The notes under the pieces: model-generated
What the model was told of the DNA's origin: nothing
Seen by the model: the letters and a program-made list of their open reading frames with translations, nothing else
The model's database searches: none
Shown here: one piece after another, positions 24,701 through 37,860 of the stretch
Position numbering within the stretch: position 1 is the stretch's first letter
Layout: every line of letters starts with the position of its first letter
Made by a program: the position numbers and the translations under genes
Assembly (NCBI GenBank): GCA_030248225.1
Contig: JASANE010009894.1
Span: 1-64,000 of the forward strand
Origin: Trileptium ribeirensis
Taxonomy: Eukaryota > Nematoda > Enoplea > Enoplida > Thoracostomopsidae
Reading direction: 5' to 3'
Length of the DNA: 64,000 bases

Positions 24701-27700
24701 TTATTATAACAGTTTCTTTAATGTATGTAATGTTATGCAATCAAATCCAAGTCCGAAACATTGCATACAATAATATCGTTATGAAATGCACGCAACTGCT
24801 CGACAGTACAAATTAGTTTTTTGACTCCATATTTCAAGCTTATAGCACTAAGAATATCCACATGCCACAGTTGCCACCAGTATCGCACAAATTAGAATGT
24901 GAGGTGTTAGGGGCTCTAGCATACCCTTTTCGCTCGGTTGAGGAACACAGAGGTTGAGAATTTGTATAGTCATGAACCCCACATTTCTTGACTTCTTTCT
25001 AAACTGAGGGGGTCAGCGAAGCCTCGGCCGCGGTTCGTCAAGTACTTAGTAAAAATTGAAGATTCAAAACGCAGGCCCCAATCGCACTCGATAATAAATT
25101 AATTCTCCAGCAATAAGGGCTCTCCTGTCCATATCGTTTGAAGATGACTAGCAAAAATTATAGGAGGAGCCTCCTATAACCCCGCAGTACGGCGAGGGTT
25201 AATCCAATAAAGGTTATTTCAGCATTTAAGATTATGAAAACCATTAAAAATTGGTTGGTTTCATTGACTTATTATTGCATCCGGTATGTCGTTCTTTGGG
25301 AAGTGGCTAAACATACACAATTTTAGCGAAAAATTGTCAAATTTTGGTTATATTTCAATTTAATTGTACGTATTGGGTTTGAGTGATTCCTTAGACTTTT
25401 TCAGTTACTGAATACGACAAAACCAATGGTATTCTTATGCCGCACCAATCTAAATATGGCTCAGAAAGTGAAAAATGACTCCTTTTAAATTTTTATTGAA
25501 TGCTGTGATTTATAATTTTGAAATTTTCGCTCCTTTTAATCATTATAAAGAGAAATAAAGGGTATATACTACGGTGTTCAAATGCGTAAATAATAAGCAT
25601 TAATTTTGTGCACTCATTTGTATTACAGTCACATGTTATGTAACATACCCGCACTGATAGAACCAGCATATATAAATGCTAAAGCAATATTATCTAACTA
25701 ATTTGATTCATAGTCTAAGACATATATGGCAAAGCAGGGGCTCAGACGGGGCTACACCCCCCTGACGACCTCCCACCGGGGCCGTTCGCTCCCCTTTTCC
25801 TGATATGACCTCCCCCACCGGCAACCCCGGTTAACCCCCCCCCTGAGACTTCGAGCCGTTATCATGTATATTTGGTGTATGATCGCGGAACGGCTGGATC
25901 GATCTAATTTTGGTTAGGTTTAGTAGTGTATTATATATGTCACCCGGCGGTAATCGTATTTTACAAATGTACACATCTTAACTCATAAATACAAATATGC
26001 AATCGTAAATCGTACATACAAATGTAGAATGGTATATCGTAAAATCATTCAAGTTCTAGCTTAAAGGTGAAAACGGTAATAACTACATCAAATTGGAAAA
26101 GTCTAATTTGCGGATATAGGTAATTCAAAGGTTTTCCAGCGCATGTAACTGTAGGCTCAATTAATACAGATACGCGAATAACAGCTTCTTAGGGCAACAA
26201 ATGAAACCCATGCTCATTTTGGGAAATAAAATATGAAAAATATGACTGAATCTATTACGTGGGCACGACTGTAAGGATTCGTGGCCCCTTTACCATACTG
26301 CCGAACCTAGCTGCGATAGACAACACATATACTTAAGTATACTAAGGACAGGGTGTTAACAATGTGTTAAAAAACTATATAGACAAAGCACGTGTGGTGA
26401 TAGCTGATCACCAATTGAACTGGATACTATGTTGGAAAATTGTCGACATTGATTTGTACCTAAACGAAAACTATCTTCGAAAGACATGCATGTTAAATCA
26501 GGTGGTATAATGGCAGAAGCAGAAATCGCAATACTATAATGGGATAAACAAGCTTCTTATCACGGACATAGAGAAATCTTCGTAGGCTTTGCTTAGAGTA
26601 GAATATTTTCAGGCATAATCAATTATACTTTCCTCTAGACATGTACGATACTCAAATTTGCGTTCATTGAAATTTTAAGGCTTATATGATATTGAAACTG
26701 AAACGATGCGGCGTTTATATGTTAACTTGGAAATACGAATTTTAGGGAACCGAAAATTTTTTAGTGTGCGCGTTAATATTGGGGGACAAAACCGAGAATG
26801 GTGAGCGGTAGTTCATTTTGGAATGGAGAGCGGACTCTGACAGTTGGGTTTGTAAAGTGTTCCAGTTGCAAGGTAAATTATGGCTAAACTGACAAAGCCG
26901 AAAACACAGCCAAAGCATCAATAGTCCACAATAATTATATCGAACATTTGTATTAACATAATACTATGATAAAAATACGTAGTTTAGCTAATAAATTGTT
27001 AATACGTTTTAGGGCAACTATATATTTATAATTTAGGAACACGGGGTATGTTGTTCATTCAATGTATGCATTATGTATTATGCATATTCAATCAAATATG
27101 TTATACATCATCATCCTGTGGGATGGTGGCGAAAAATATTAAAACGGCTGGTAAAATTAATGTAAAGTAGGTATATTATATAATGTATTTTATGGACTCT
27201 GTAGAGGCTCAGAAATCCCAGTTTTAGCCTTAGAATCGGCATTAGGCCCTACTGGCTCTGTTTCCTCTCACTGCACGAGTAACTAATTAATGCTAAATTA
27301 TATAAATTTGTAGGTGTCCTTGTACTGAGGCGCCCGCATATAAAAATATGTTACACAAAACTAAAAACATTGCGTAGGAACGCACGAGCCAACAACGAAC
27401 GTGACCCAAGGTTTGCAACTGTCCAACTGATCGCTCAGTTTACATCTTTAAAATAATAATCTACGTAAAATAATAGTTAAAAATATTGAATATGAAAGCA
27501 TATTGGACACCTCCAAAGTTAACTGGTGGCAGGGAAATTTTATCGCGACTTTCTGGAAACCATCATTTTCGCAAATGGTGATCGATGTTTTGCAAAAATA
27601 TAAACCATATGTATAATATTAATAACGCATATTATGTGGTAAAATATTGGTATTGCTTTAATAAAATTATCAACGTAAGTGGATACATAACAGCACTAAC

Positions 27701-30700
27701 CTGATCAACGGATCCGACAAATAAAACATCACGAAATGTTGAGGACAAAATTTGGGGGTCTCCGCTACGAACAAATCTAAATAGATGAGTTCCATTGTAT
27801 AGCGCTGGTGATACACAACGATGATCAGTACTTGAGCACGGTTCACTGGCAGTGCATTCAGGAAATTGCGTAACGTTTCGAGCTGATAAACAGCTAAAAT
27901 TGACCAAATTTGAATAAGTCGAATATTCGGGTTTCCCATATGGAAACATCCATTCGAAACAGATGTGGCTTGCGCTAAGAGTTTCAGGGCAGCACGAGAT
28001 TTCGTCATAGCGAGATGTAATTTGTTTAGTTTGATTCTTCAAAATCTTAAAACATAAAATTTGAATACGGCGGTACAAAACTTTATTTCACGATAATAGG
28101 GAAGTAGACTGTAGAAGATAGTAAAACCGTAATACAACATGTATTGCTATTGCAAAATGTAGCTACTATATTAATTTTGTCCAAAGAACCAACAACTAAT
28201 AAACAATGTGAACTTTTGCTTCTCTAACGTTGGGGTGGAGCTCATTGAACTAATATCGCAGTGCAAAAATTTGATATTTAGTTGTGAGTCCAGTCTAACA
28301 TGATGCTTAGACATAGGCACAGAGTTGTAATCGGGCCACCCATGCTTTTTCTGAAAATTCTGCATCGTCCTGTCCTATGCCCCACGCCTTATTAAACAGC
28401 TACAAGTCGCAAATGCATGCTCATTATGTAGGAGGGGTTGCTCCCCCTAAGGCGTCGGACCCCACCCTCCTCCAGAGACCTCGGAACTTGAGCATATTTA
28501 TTAGTATGTGTTTTTCAAAATTAGTTGCTGATTTTCACATTAATCTGAATATGAATGCAGATACAACTTTATTGGGATTAAGCGTGCAACGTGAAATTTA
28601 GAAAAACATTATCATCGAACTGGCGACTGTTAACGAAAATCCGTTTACCATAGGTACTTCCTATTATTCCTAGGCATACGCGTAATCCTGGAGAGATAAA
28701 ACATAATATAATGACCCGAGAAGGAAAAATTTCACATGATACACTAGGTAGCGGCGGATAAACTAGAAATGATCTTAATTACCATGTTAGCACAGATTGT
28801 TCAGTTTGCATTATATATAACGGTTCTGTTCACATAGATTGCTTAGTGTAGCTCGGATATAGTAATAAGCTTTAATAATGACGTGAGGGCTATAGATCAT
28901 TTCTAGCCAGGTATATATAATTGATAACACTTAGATCCCTACACAAAGTTGGTTTCAAACATGTACAGGTCGGTGTGCTCTGATCACTATATAATATTTT
29001 AAAAAGGTGCTCGGAGTCGAGATTATGTCTAAACATGTTTTCCAAAGACTTAGTAGCTTACGCTATCTGATTAATGAAATTGTGAACAGAATTATTTTAT
29101 ATTTTATACAGTTCTAACTATTTTTGAAAGTTTTTGGTTAGAAATTTCCGTTCGATGTATATATAATCCATGCTCAAGAATTGGGACTTACAGATGAATG
29201 TTTATTCCACTGCATGGCGAGAATCTAGCAGTTGAAGTACTGTACAAGCGCCAAACTAATCCTGAATTAGTGGTGATGTAACCGTATGCTATCCATCTCA
29301 TCTAAATGACATGATGAACAATGTTTACCTTTACAGAATCCCAATATACGTTTATTCATCAACGCACTTGATGAAAGTTGAAAATTGGCTTTGAAAGCAA
29401 ACAGTCTGCAAAGCAGTTTTCATTTGGTATAGATTGATTGGATTGATTACAGCGGACTGCATGCTGTATCGATAGTTATGTCAAGTGGTAAATTAGTCAA
29501 TCGAAAATTTCAATGGCTAATATACATGCTAAGTTAAAGATAGATCGTGACACTGTTTTCTGAAAACACTTTATTTTTATCGCACACTAATACAGGTTTA
29601 CTTTACATGTAAGTCAGAAGCGTTGGTTGTTTAGAATACCGAGAGGTATATTTAAGCAATGATTCGTATAGCCCGATGCTTCGCTGGGTCCGTCGAATTT
29701 CTACAGTTTGCTAAATGATATACAATTTTCGCCGGTACTGCGTCGATTGATACACTACTGCATGGGCGATTATCCTGTCTTAGGTTATGTCAATTAAAAT
29801 AATTATACCGTTTAAATGTTGCCACTATATCAATAACTACAATTTCATGCGAAGAATATCTGTTTTCAATGGTTACAGTGAAGCATCTATTATCAATAAT
29901 GAAACATACCAATTTCCATGGAAAACAAAAACCACTAAATTTACGAGCTTCTGTACTCGCATGCCCGTAATATCTTTGTTGTCGCGCAATCTCATCAAGG
30001 CACCGATTCCAGTCTAATTCGCTTGTTAAACGATCACAATGATTTAGAGAAACTATCGTATCTCCGACATTGAGGCCTGCAGCACCGGAAGCATTATTTG
30101 CGTGTATCTGGCTGGATTCGTCAATCCAGACAATAGTGACATGCCCCGGACGAGAGTACAGAGGAAATAATACTGTAGGCAGGTATTGTGAAATGAGAAC
30201 CGCAAGCATAACTAGAACGAAATTGTGCCATATTCCAGCACAATAAATACGAAGCCGGTTCCATTGAGACCGAACACAGTTCAATGAAACAGTGTCCAAC
30301 TCAGTGAATGCACCTGGAATACAAATTACTAGTGAGTGAACTAAAAAGTCGCGTATTTTATGTATACATACCTTTAACAAATATAAATACATGGATTTTG
30401 CTAATTGAGTTTGACGATGGAACAGTGGTAGATACACAATTTTTGTTACTCGGTCGCTGTGAATGCATGAAATAAAAATAAACGTTTGATTGGACCTTCC
30501 TTAGACACTCCCTTTAGCGGATGTTTGTGGGACTAGTCTCCAATTCGAAACCCTGGCTACGCCCATGAATATCACTGAACTGACTGCTACCCGTAAAATC
30601 AAAATTTTAGATAAAGCAGCTACGTATTGTGACACCGGTTTGAGCATAATAAAAACTATAGTACTCATTTGCTAAATAAAAAACAGACACTGAATTTTTC

Positions 30701-33700
30701 ATTTAAATGTTGCGGCGTACCAGGATCGCGTGGTATTCAGCAGATCTGGCACAAGCTAAAACTATTAGTACAACACAAGACTAATTCATAATGATCCCTA
30801 CGTACACGATGCGTCAGTCGATAGCGCGAACGCAGTGAAGCAAATTGAGGTAGGAACTACTACAACATGCGCCATGACGTTATAAATAGGTCGTTTCCGA
30901 ATGACTACTTCAAATTACTTTGGCGCCAGAAATGTTTATATTCGGGCTTTTAGAGTGTTATCAGCGTGTGGCTTGTCCTCAATTTCATCCACAACATAGA
31001 AAGAAACAACATAAAACGGTTAGTGGCACACATTTTGTATATTTGGCGCATGAAACACGGAGAAGTAACAATATGCTAAAACACACCATAAGCTGATTTG
31101 AAACAATTTTGGTGAAATATTAATTTAAGCCACACTGAATTGGGAATAGACGATTTTAAACGGCCTTTCCCATAGCAAGCCGACTGAAAGCGGCTCATTA
31201 TAATCTTACCTTGACGTTCAATAGCTAGTGTTCGATATTTTTCAAGCGGTAGAAGTGTGCCCTATCAGACGAGCACATGGAAGCTGTTGGTCCACAACGA
31301 AATACGGGCGCGAAATGTCTTATGCATTTTGAGACTGGATTGAAATATAAATATGAAAGCTAAGATGGTGACCGTCGAGAGTTTAACCCTTAAATTTAAA
31401 TATAACTGTACCAAAAATTGAGAGTTCACAGCAAGTTTTTTTCGGTAGCCATGGCCATAGCCCGAAATTGGCCAAACTTGAACATACGGCGGTAATTTTT
31501 GTACCATTTAACTCAGCTCGACGAGCTGGTCCAGAAAATGTCCATTTCGCCATTTTTCCAATTTTTTTCGATTTTTTTTAGTTCCCAGTTGTCACCCTTG
31601 GTACCCAAAATTTCCGAAAATTTTTTGTCAACAAATGTATAATTTTATATACCGTTTGAACCAAATTGGCGAAATGAGTGGAATGGTGGTAAAACCAGCA
31701 CAATCGATTCAGGGACTAAGCTCTTAGACTTAGCCTTAGGATTTCACATAACTGGAAATGCTTTCACCCGCGAAGAGTCAAATGCTTTCACCCTTTCGAC
31801 TCAGCTCGCCAATACGGATGCAATGGTGCATAAATATATACATTTATTGAGAATTTTTTGCAAGAATTTTGGGTGCCAAGGGGAGCTAAATCGAATGGTA
31901 CTAAAATTTCTACTGTATCTTCAAATATGACCAATTTGAAACTGAGAGGGGCTAACCGAAAAAACCCGTTTTGCTCGGAATTTATAGTTTATAAAAATTT
32001 CTGATGCATGCAAAAATGAAAATTCCTATCTATACAGCATGAAAATTCCTATACAGATCGAAATTTTTAATAAATAGTTCAGAAACAAAAACTATTCGTT
32101 TGCAAATAAATCGGCGAAAATTGTTTTATTTCTGTACATCACTATACATTCCTGATTCCTGTGTATTAGTTCTGCGGGAAAGATTTCTTTCTTAGGTAAG
32201 CACAGATTAAGCGGCTTTTCCTATGGTTTACTACGTTTCAAATATACATGTATCAGATTTGATATTCTTGGCATGGTAAGTTGCAGAAACAGTTTTTCGT
32301 TGTCAATAACGGTGACAGTTTTCAAAGCATTACCTGGGTAAATGCCGACAAGAAAGCAGCCAAATGCTGTAACTGGGACGCTTTGCGAAGCAGCCGCCAG
32401 CGCATGACCAAGCTCATGAACCAATCCAGCAATAGCTACGGCTGCTAACATTAAAGGTACCTGTAAAGCAGTATAAAGGAACAAAGTCTACACACTGAAT
32501 GGTTCAACCCATGATACTACGTTACGATTTCAAGTCAACTTCAGACAAAGCACTATAGTCTATAGTAAAATATTGAGAAAAATAGCACATGAAATCAACC
32601 ATGCCACATTTAAATTCTCTTTAAATCATTGCGAAACTGTGAAATATTTAAACCTTGGACAAGCTTTCACGGTCAGCAATCAACAGTCTAAAATTTGTCA
32701 ACTTTAAAGGCACAAGATTTATGTTGTTAAGTTCCGGCTCAACTCACAAAAGACGACTTACAAATACCAATTTTAGCCAATTAAATTGATTTTTCATTCT
32801 TTTGTCACTAAGAAAGTGAAAGCTAATGCTTTATAGATATCGACTCAAACTTTTTTATAACTTAAAGTTATCGTAAAAAAATTTTGTAGATTAAAACTAC
32901 TGATGAAAATTTAGATCAGCCTACTCCCGGGTACTTGTATGAAATAGAGTAGTTTGGGTTGTTCAAAAAATTCCCCAATTTCAAAAATGAACATTTCTGA
33001 ACATCTATGAGTTAATTAACCAAATGGTAGAAAAATTAACACTAACTAATTAAAATAGGCTGTGTTGTGGCCAGTGGAGGGGGACATTAAACGACTATAC
33101 GTCACTAAATAAGGAATAAGATATTTGTAACTAATGAACTGGTAAAAGCTCGTCCAACACGTACAATCCGGTTATCGAACTCGTCTGGTATGCAGGTACA
33201 CGTGAATAGAGTACCAAATATGGTATCGTTTTCTAGCTCGTACAACCTGTGTAGGTCTAAATAATGTCTCCGGATTCCGTTAGCCCAAAGCTATCTACAC
33301 TTTTATCACCAAACCGAGCACCAACTAACGTATATGTAAAGCAACAAGCGGAAATGTCTATGCGGATCGATGAGCATATGTATCCAGGAACCTTAACAAC
33401 TATTTATAGCACCGCAATTTACAATGCACTTATGGAACTACTACGGGACCAGAAAAAAGAGGAATCAAGCAGAAGTCAGTTATCTCGAATTTCACTTCTA
33501 TGTATCTAGCTGCTAAGCTATAAATACCTCTGGAATTTAACGATCATAAGATCATGAGCGCAATTTGGTCGTGCTTAAATCGTAATGCGTCAGCAAAACA
33601 AGTTTTATCGTTTCCCGGTTTGCGGTCAACATTTACAATTGCTATATTATTAGAGCTGAACATATTCCTGCAGAACATTAATTGTTCATTTTTATAAGCC

Positions 33701-35791
33701 GATTTTATGTACGATTTATTCTATGGCAATAGCGGAATAAAGCCGTAGTTCAATTACAAAATCAAGTACTGGACAACCGTGAAATACAATTTATGAAACA
33801 GAGAAAACGAAACGAGGGAAGTTTCTTTCGGCAACATTTAACTACGCAAGGTTTTTGTTTAACTCATCACCAGACGGATAGATTGTCGAAATCGTTATGG
33901 TAAACGCGTAATGATACCCATATTCAGTTTTTGCAGCGTTTAGACCTGTTGTTTTTACCAAATATTTGAAAAACAGAACCGTGATACTTAGGGATTTGAT
34001 ATCACAACATTTTAAGTTATAACTCTTGATAGAACATGATACTGAAAACTCATGCAATACTTCTGAGAGTTACAGCTTTATTATTACGAATTTTATGTCA
34101 GAGTAGCTACTTTTGAGTTAAAAGTTTAAGCTTTCGAGCCAGTTTAAAAAAGCTACGAAAAAGTGAAATTTCCCCAAATCCGACTATGCGATTTTGTTGC
34201 TTGACCCAGATGGCCTGTGGGATTGTTGTTTGCTTTAACGCTGTAATGGATATATCGTTAGTCTTAGGAACACCATAGGTGGGTCCAAATGCTTCATTTT
34301 TAACATTAAAATATGTTTAACATATTTAATGCCTATAATTCCTGTAGGCGTATAGAATTAAGGCACTGTTGCATATAACGAAACCATAGTTATTTGCGTT
34401 GTCTGCCAAAACGGCATACCCTAGAGCTAAAAAAACTTGAAAAATGTCTACTAAAACAGATTTTGGTAATGAAAAAAATATTTTTTTGGCCAAACAGGAA
34501 CAAATGAAGGGGTTCATTCTTTCGATATCTTCGGCAAATCAACAATTTATTACTCTGGTACCTAAGTGTTACTCTGTTGGAGACTGGTAAAAAGAGGGCT
34601 GGTAAAATCAATTTAGAATCTCAGACCTCCTACAAACTTTTGGTATATATTTAGTTTTTTTATTTGGAGACGTTCTGGTGGGCAAGAAAGCTGCTCAAAG
34701 TTGCTGAAGACGTGTTGAAAATGCCTAACCTACGGCGAAAATATATTCCAGTGTTCGACTGCAATATAGTAGGCTCTTTCAGTGCGTTTCTACTTCCTGT
34801 CCGAGTAACTAGTTTAACCGCCTCAGACAATGAAATGATTTTCGCCATATAGAGTGACACCAGAACCGACCGTCTTATTTCGAGCGAGTCTCTAGTGAGC
34901 CGCGAGCCAGTGGATCGCTCGACATTCCGACACAATTTAAATTAATAATAAATACTATTTTAGGACAAATTTATTTCGAGCGACCGATAGTCATTTTTGG
35001 CGGGTACTGTATAATTTCTATATAATTACTGTATAATACTGAAAGAAAATGGTGAAGCGAATAATAATTATAAGATATTTATCTTCACCAAAACAACTTC
35101 TGGTACTGTTGCTACTGATCCAGATAGTTATCAGCAAAGTATCTCGAACAAATACCAAAAAAAATGCTATTTTTAGGACTGTTTATCTATTCTAGAACAT
35201 TACATATATAATAGTTAAATGATAGCCCTGGTTGTTAATAAACGGTACCTCCATGAGAAAAACAGACGATACTGTAGGTTTCATATAAAAACACCATGTA
35301 ATATAAGATCTTTTATAATATCACTGCATCCTGTGTGGGCATACCTATTAAGCAATTATCTCCAATCAATCGGGTGCCAAATTGTAAAAAATATAGTTAA
35401 CGCCAAATAGACATAGAAGAATCTGATTCATCCACAAAACAAAAAACCATGTCTCTACATGAAATAGAAGCAATGCATTTGTCCAAAAACTTACTTGACT
35501 AATGGGAACGTTAGCCCCGGGAATCACAGGAACTGTGGCAAAGCTGACGCCTGTTTCGTCGCCGTCTATGCTAGCGGTATCCTTTGAAACAACGCCCCGT
35601 ACAGCGGGCATTATGATTTGTGTAACAGATGACCATGATAAAAACATTAAAGTAATAATCATTGCAGCCGACGATATAATAGCGCCTATATCAAACCATA
35701 TGAAAAGAAGACATCGGAACCATTTACGGTGCAATTGGCGTGTTACCGCATGACAAAAAGAAGTAGCAACCCGCTGGGACCGAAATCGTAT
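21479..35791 (-). CDS. MBTPS2: Membrane-bound transcription factor site-2 protease gene (five exons)
   Basis: Site-2 protease is a Golgi multi-pass zinc metalloprotease that cuts SREBP and ATF6 inside the membrane after site-1 cleavage, releasing their transcription factor domains. Five minus-strand exons (35791-35495, 32460-32334, 30313-29910, 28045-27701, 21796-21479) join with matching phases at GT-AG borders and give about 496 codons; the human protein is about 519. In order they encode a transmembrane segment ending PGANVPISQ, the zinc site HELGH, the PDZ-like region with CAGIWHNFV, a Cys-rich luminal part, and NSVPCFALDGQ with the third zinc ligand Asp. All catalytic motifs are intact and no stop interrupts the joined frame. 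Introns are 3.0, 2.0, 1.9 and 5.9 kb. The first exon, with the start codon and first membrane segment, is not established. Confidence 0.93.
23625..23715 (+). repeat. Three short tandem units in an MBTPS2 intron
   Basis: Three diverged copies of a block resembling GCCTCGGACACCGTTGC, spaced about 40 bases apart, lie within a GC-richer island (about 23520-23780) of the last intron. This island and a similar one at 25740-25860 look like degraded repeat ends. Confidence 0.55.
27701..28045 (-). CDS. MBTPS2: MBTPS2 exon: Cys-rich luminal region
   Basis: 115 codons, phase 0 at both ends, acceptor TATGTTTTAAG at 28046 and donor GATCAG|GTTAGT at 27701. It encodes an ISCCPETLSASHICF block, SCLSARNV, and later PCSSTDHRCVSPALYNGTHL, ending FVGSVDQ. 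The spacing of Cys pairs and the closing YVG/FVG motif match the Cys-rich insert of vertebrate site-2 protease, although sequence identity is low. Confidence 0.88.
29910..30313 (-). CDS. MBTPS2: MBTPS2 exon: PDZ-like region
   Basis: 404 bases, acceptor TTGTATTCCAG at 30314, donor AATTG|GTATGT at 29910. It begins GAFTELDTVSLNCVRSQWN and continues RLRIYCAGIWHNFVLVMLA, the most conserved block of the family. A PDZ-like domain follows, with GAAGLNVGDTIVSLNHC and LDWNRCLDEIARQQ. It starts in phase 1 and ends in phase 0. It closes with KFSGFCFPWKL, leading into the Cys-rich exon. Confidence 0.95.
31400..31990. repeat. Possible degraded fold-back repeat in an MBTPS2 intron
   Basis: The stretch contains phrases in both orientations that resemble the fold-back element at 44035-44630: CTCAGCTCGACGAGCTGG, GAATGGTGGTAAAA, GGTACCCAAAATTT and, inverted, AATTTTGGGTGCC. 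No clean terminal repeat or target duplication was found, so membership of the same family is only suggested. Confidence 0.35.
32334..32460 (-). CDS. MBTPS2: MBTPS2 exon: HELGH zinc-binding site
   Basis: 127 bases, from acceptor CTTTACAG at 32461 to donor CCCAG|GTAATG at 32334. It encodes VPLMLAAVAIAGLVHELGH and then ALAAASQSVPVTAFGCFLVGIYP. HELGH (codons 32418-32404) is the HExxH metalloprotease site; the human protein has HEIGH. The 13 residues between the NISQ-type end of the previous exon and VHELGH match the human spacing exactly. The exon ends in phase 1, and the next exon supplies the rest of the Gly in YPGAF. Confidence 0.95.
35495..35791 (-). CDS. MBTPS2: MBTPS2 exon: N-terminal membrane segment
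   Basis: 99 codons, phase 0 at both ends. The acceptor is TTTACTGCAG before 35791 and the donor is CAA|GTAAGT at 35495. The frame contains RQLHRKWFRCLLFIWFDIGA followed by a hydrophobic segment, matching the human W-F-N-F-G region and second membrane helix. It then has a variable hydrophilic stretch (VSKDTASIDGDETG) in place of the human poly-Ser loop, and ends PVIPGANVPISQ, equivalent to human VPGINLPVNQ. The TTG at 35734 is not a start; the frame is open up to the acceptor. This is the most upstream exon I am sure of. Confidence 0.88.
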
Positions 35792-36317
35792 CTGCAGTAA
35801 ATATATAATTGGACATAAGCAGTGCTTAACAACTATATAATATTACACGAGGAATGCAATTGGGCATATTAGAAAAACAAATTTTTCCACTCGAGCAAGG
35901 GGGTTTAGCAAACATAGTGCTTGGTGGCTGCAGCCGTTTCTAATTCCGCAGCTTTTGTTCATGAAAAAACCTTTTAACATGTACCCTAGATTGTGATCGA
36001 ACAGTTTCCGATTGAAGAATAATAACAATTACATTATAGAAAAAATTTCTTTATATAATATGTGAACCCTCGATAATTTTTAGCGCAGACTGTACATAAG
36101 TTTTTACGCCAATTTCCGTTTATTTCTGAAAATTATCAAGCTATATATATGGTCAGTTAGCCTATACGCGTGTTCGTCGACAAAAATATATAAACCTGTT
36201 GTTACAGAGCTTAAATTAGCGCCCATTTTAACGATTAACACAATTTCGAATAGTGTATGCGCATTAAAGTAACATGCATTAAATTAATTATGTTCATTGT
36301 AGTGTGTGTATCGCAAA

Positions 36318-36479
36318 TTAGTGTGGTCTTGTAATCCCTAAGTTCCAACAAATTTTATATAGTTCAAGAAAGATATGAGACCAGAAAATAAAAACGAGTA
36401 CGGAAGCCGCCATCAACACCCAAATTTGCACAGAAGAAAATGACGTTACTGCCGATGCTGCTTTAGATATATCGTTCAT
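36318..36479 (-). CDS. Candidate first exon of MBTPS2 (transmembrane)
   Basis: A 53-codon frame starting with ATG at 36479 (context ACGGATGA) encodes a hydrophilic leader, then the hydrophobic stretch VLMAASVLVFIFWSHIFLEL and a basic tail YKICWN. Site-2 proteases begin with exactly this kind of single membrane segment about 50 residues ahead of the part encoded at 35791, and it lies about 0.5 kb upstream on the same strand. However, I see no good phase-0 GT donor at its end to join the next exon. An alternative nearby frame (36546-36779, with LNRLLLKW) is weaker because it would sit upstream of the membrane segment. Confidence 0.3.
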   Translation of the reverse strand: MNDISKAASAVTSFSSVQIWVLMAASVLVFIFWSHIFLELYKICWNLGITRPH

Positions 36480-37584
36480 CCGTTCTATTTTTATTGAAAC
36501 ATGTATATTAAATAAAATGCATAATGTAATTAAGTAATATAAAAACTAGTTATGGATTAATTTTGCTAAATATTTTATATTATAAAAATAGGCAACGATG
36601 AATATGCATACAAAACAAGTATAGTCAGCAAGCCTACTTAGGAACAGCCATTTTAGTAACAGCCTATTAAGGTACATAATGTATTTCAAAGATTTTGGTG
36701 CACTACTAAGTCGAATCGCGTTAAAATTTATATCAAGCGATACAGAATTTCTTGGACTATCTGACGCTTTAATCTGCATTAATTAAACAAAACATTGAAC
36801 CTGATATTTGTAAAACAACAGATTTGTAAGTTAATAGGCAAATTGGACCATTTTAGGAACATACATGTCGTATTAGAAAACGTATTTTTGTGTTGTGTGT
36901 AACAATTCAGCGAGTAAAATTTTAAGCAGAAAAAATAGACAAGATCGTGTCGATTCAAATAAAATATATCCTAACGGTCTCTGCGAAATATTTATAGTGA
37001 TTATCGTGGTTTCCCGAAGACAAAGCACAAACCCCTGACAAGAGATTTGTGGGTGAAACAAAGAGAAACCACAATTTGCAGTCTCGTCAGTTCTAGGGAA
37101 TTCGGATAATGTACGTCTTTGTCGTATTGTTTCCACTCAAACGTGGCAGTTCAGAGACTAATTTTGTGTAAGGTGTTTTGGTGTTCATACGTTCTTTGGA
37201 TCGACCGATCAGGACGTTTTTTCCAATATGTTCGCAGGTGTTTGTACACTCAATTTGAAGATGTAATTTTAATTTTTGATTTTCCTCAAAACTGCGTGAT
37301 CGTTACAAGGTCGCCAGTCCTACTCGCTAGATCTTTTCATTGGCGATATAGTTAGCGCTGCAATACTGCAACAAAACTGGGCCTATTAAACGTATGTTTT
37401 ACACGTGATGTATAAAGTATAGGAGTGCTGATTGCGAAAATTTTTATATTTCGGGGCATATCTTGATACTGCGATGAGATGTCGAAAAAAAAGGTGTTCG
37501 GCATTTCATTTGTACATGCTTTGTTCATTATTTTGACCTGGTTCGGTGGCCGTATCTATAAAATTAGTGCCGCAGTATCGCTCC
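36480..37584. other. Non-coding upstream region of MBTPS2
   Basis: AT-rich DNA containing only short open frames on both strands. The promoter of the site-2 protease gene is expected somewhere here if the candidate first exon is right, but I cannot point to a specific element. Confidence 0.4.
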
Positions 37585-37860
37585 AAAAATACCATAATTT
37601 ACCCCCAAAATGACCAAATTTCGGTGTCAGTCACTGTTGGAAGCCCTTAAATAAACGTTGGCTGGAGAAATTGGTGTTTAGGTGACACATACTATGTCGG
37701 AGAAGGTTAAATTCATTGTTTTGACAGCGTAACTATGATTTTGGCTCTTTTAGCTCACAAAAATACCTTCATTTACCCCCAAAATTGCCAAATTCCGCTG
37801 TCAGCTCTTCTTTGTAGCCCTTAAAATAATTGTGGCTGGACAAATTGGTATATATTTAGT
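37585..37860 (+). repeat. Two-copy tandem repeat, about 174-bp period
   Basis: The block AAAAATACCATAATTTACCC at 37585 recurs in diverged form at 37759. Each copy is followed by a CCAAATT(C/T)CG-TGTCAG block, AGCCCTTAAA and then TGGCTGGA(G/C)AAATTGGT. No coding potential is seen. Confidence 0.75.

Noticed and set aside
36546..36779. Frame with LNRLLLKW as an N-terminal MBTPS2 exon
   Set aside because: It lies upstream of the candidate membrane segment, while the matching family region is already encoded at the start of the 35791 exon; its possible donor is in the wrong phase.
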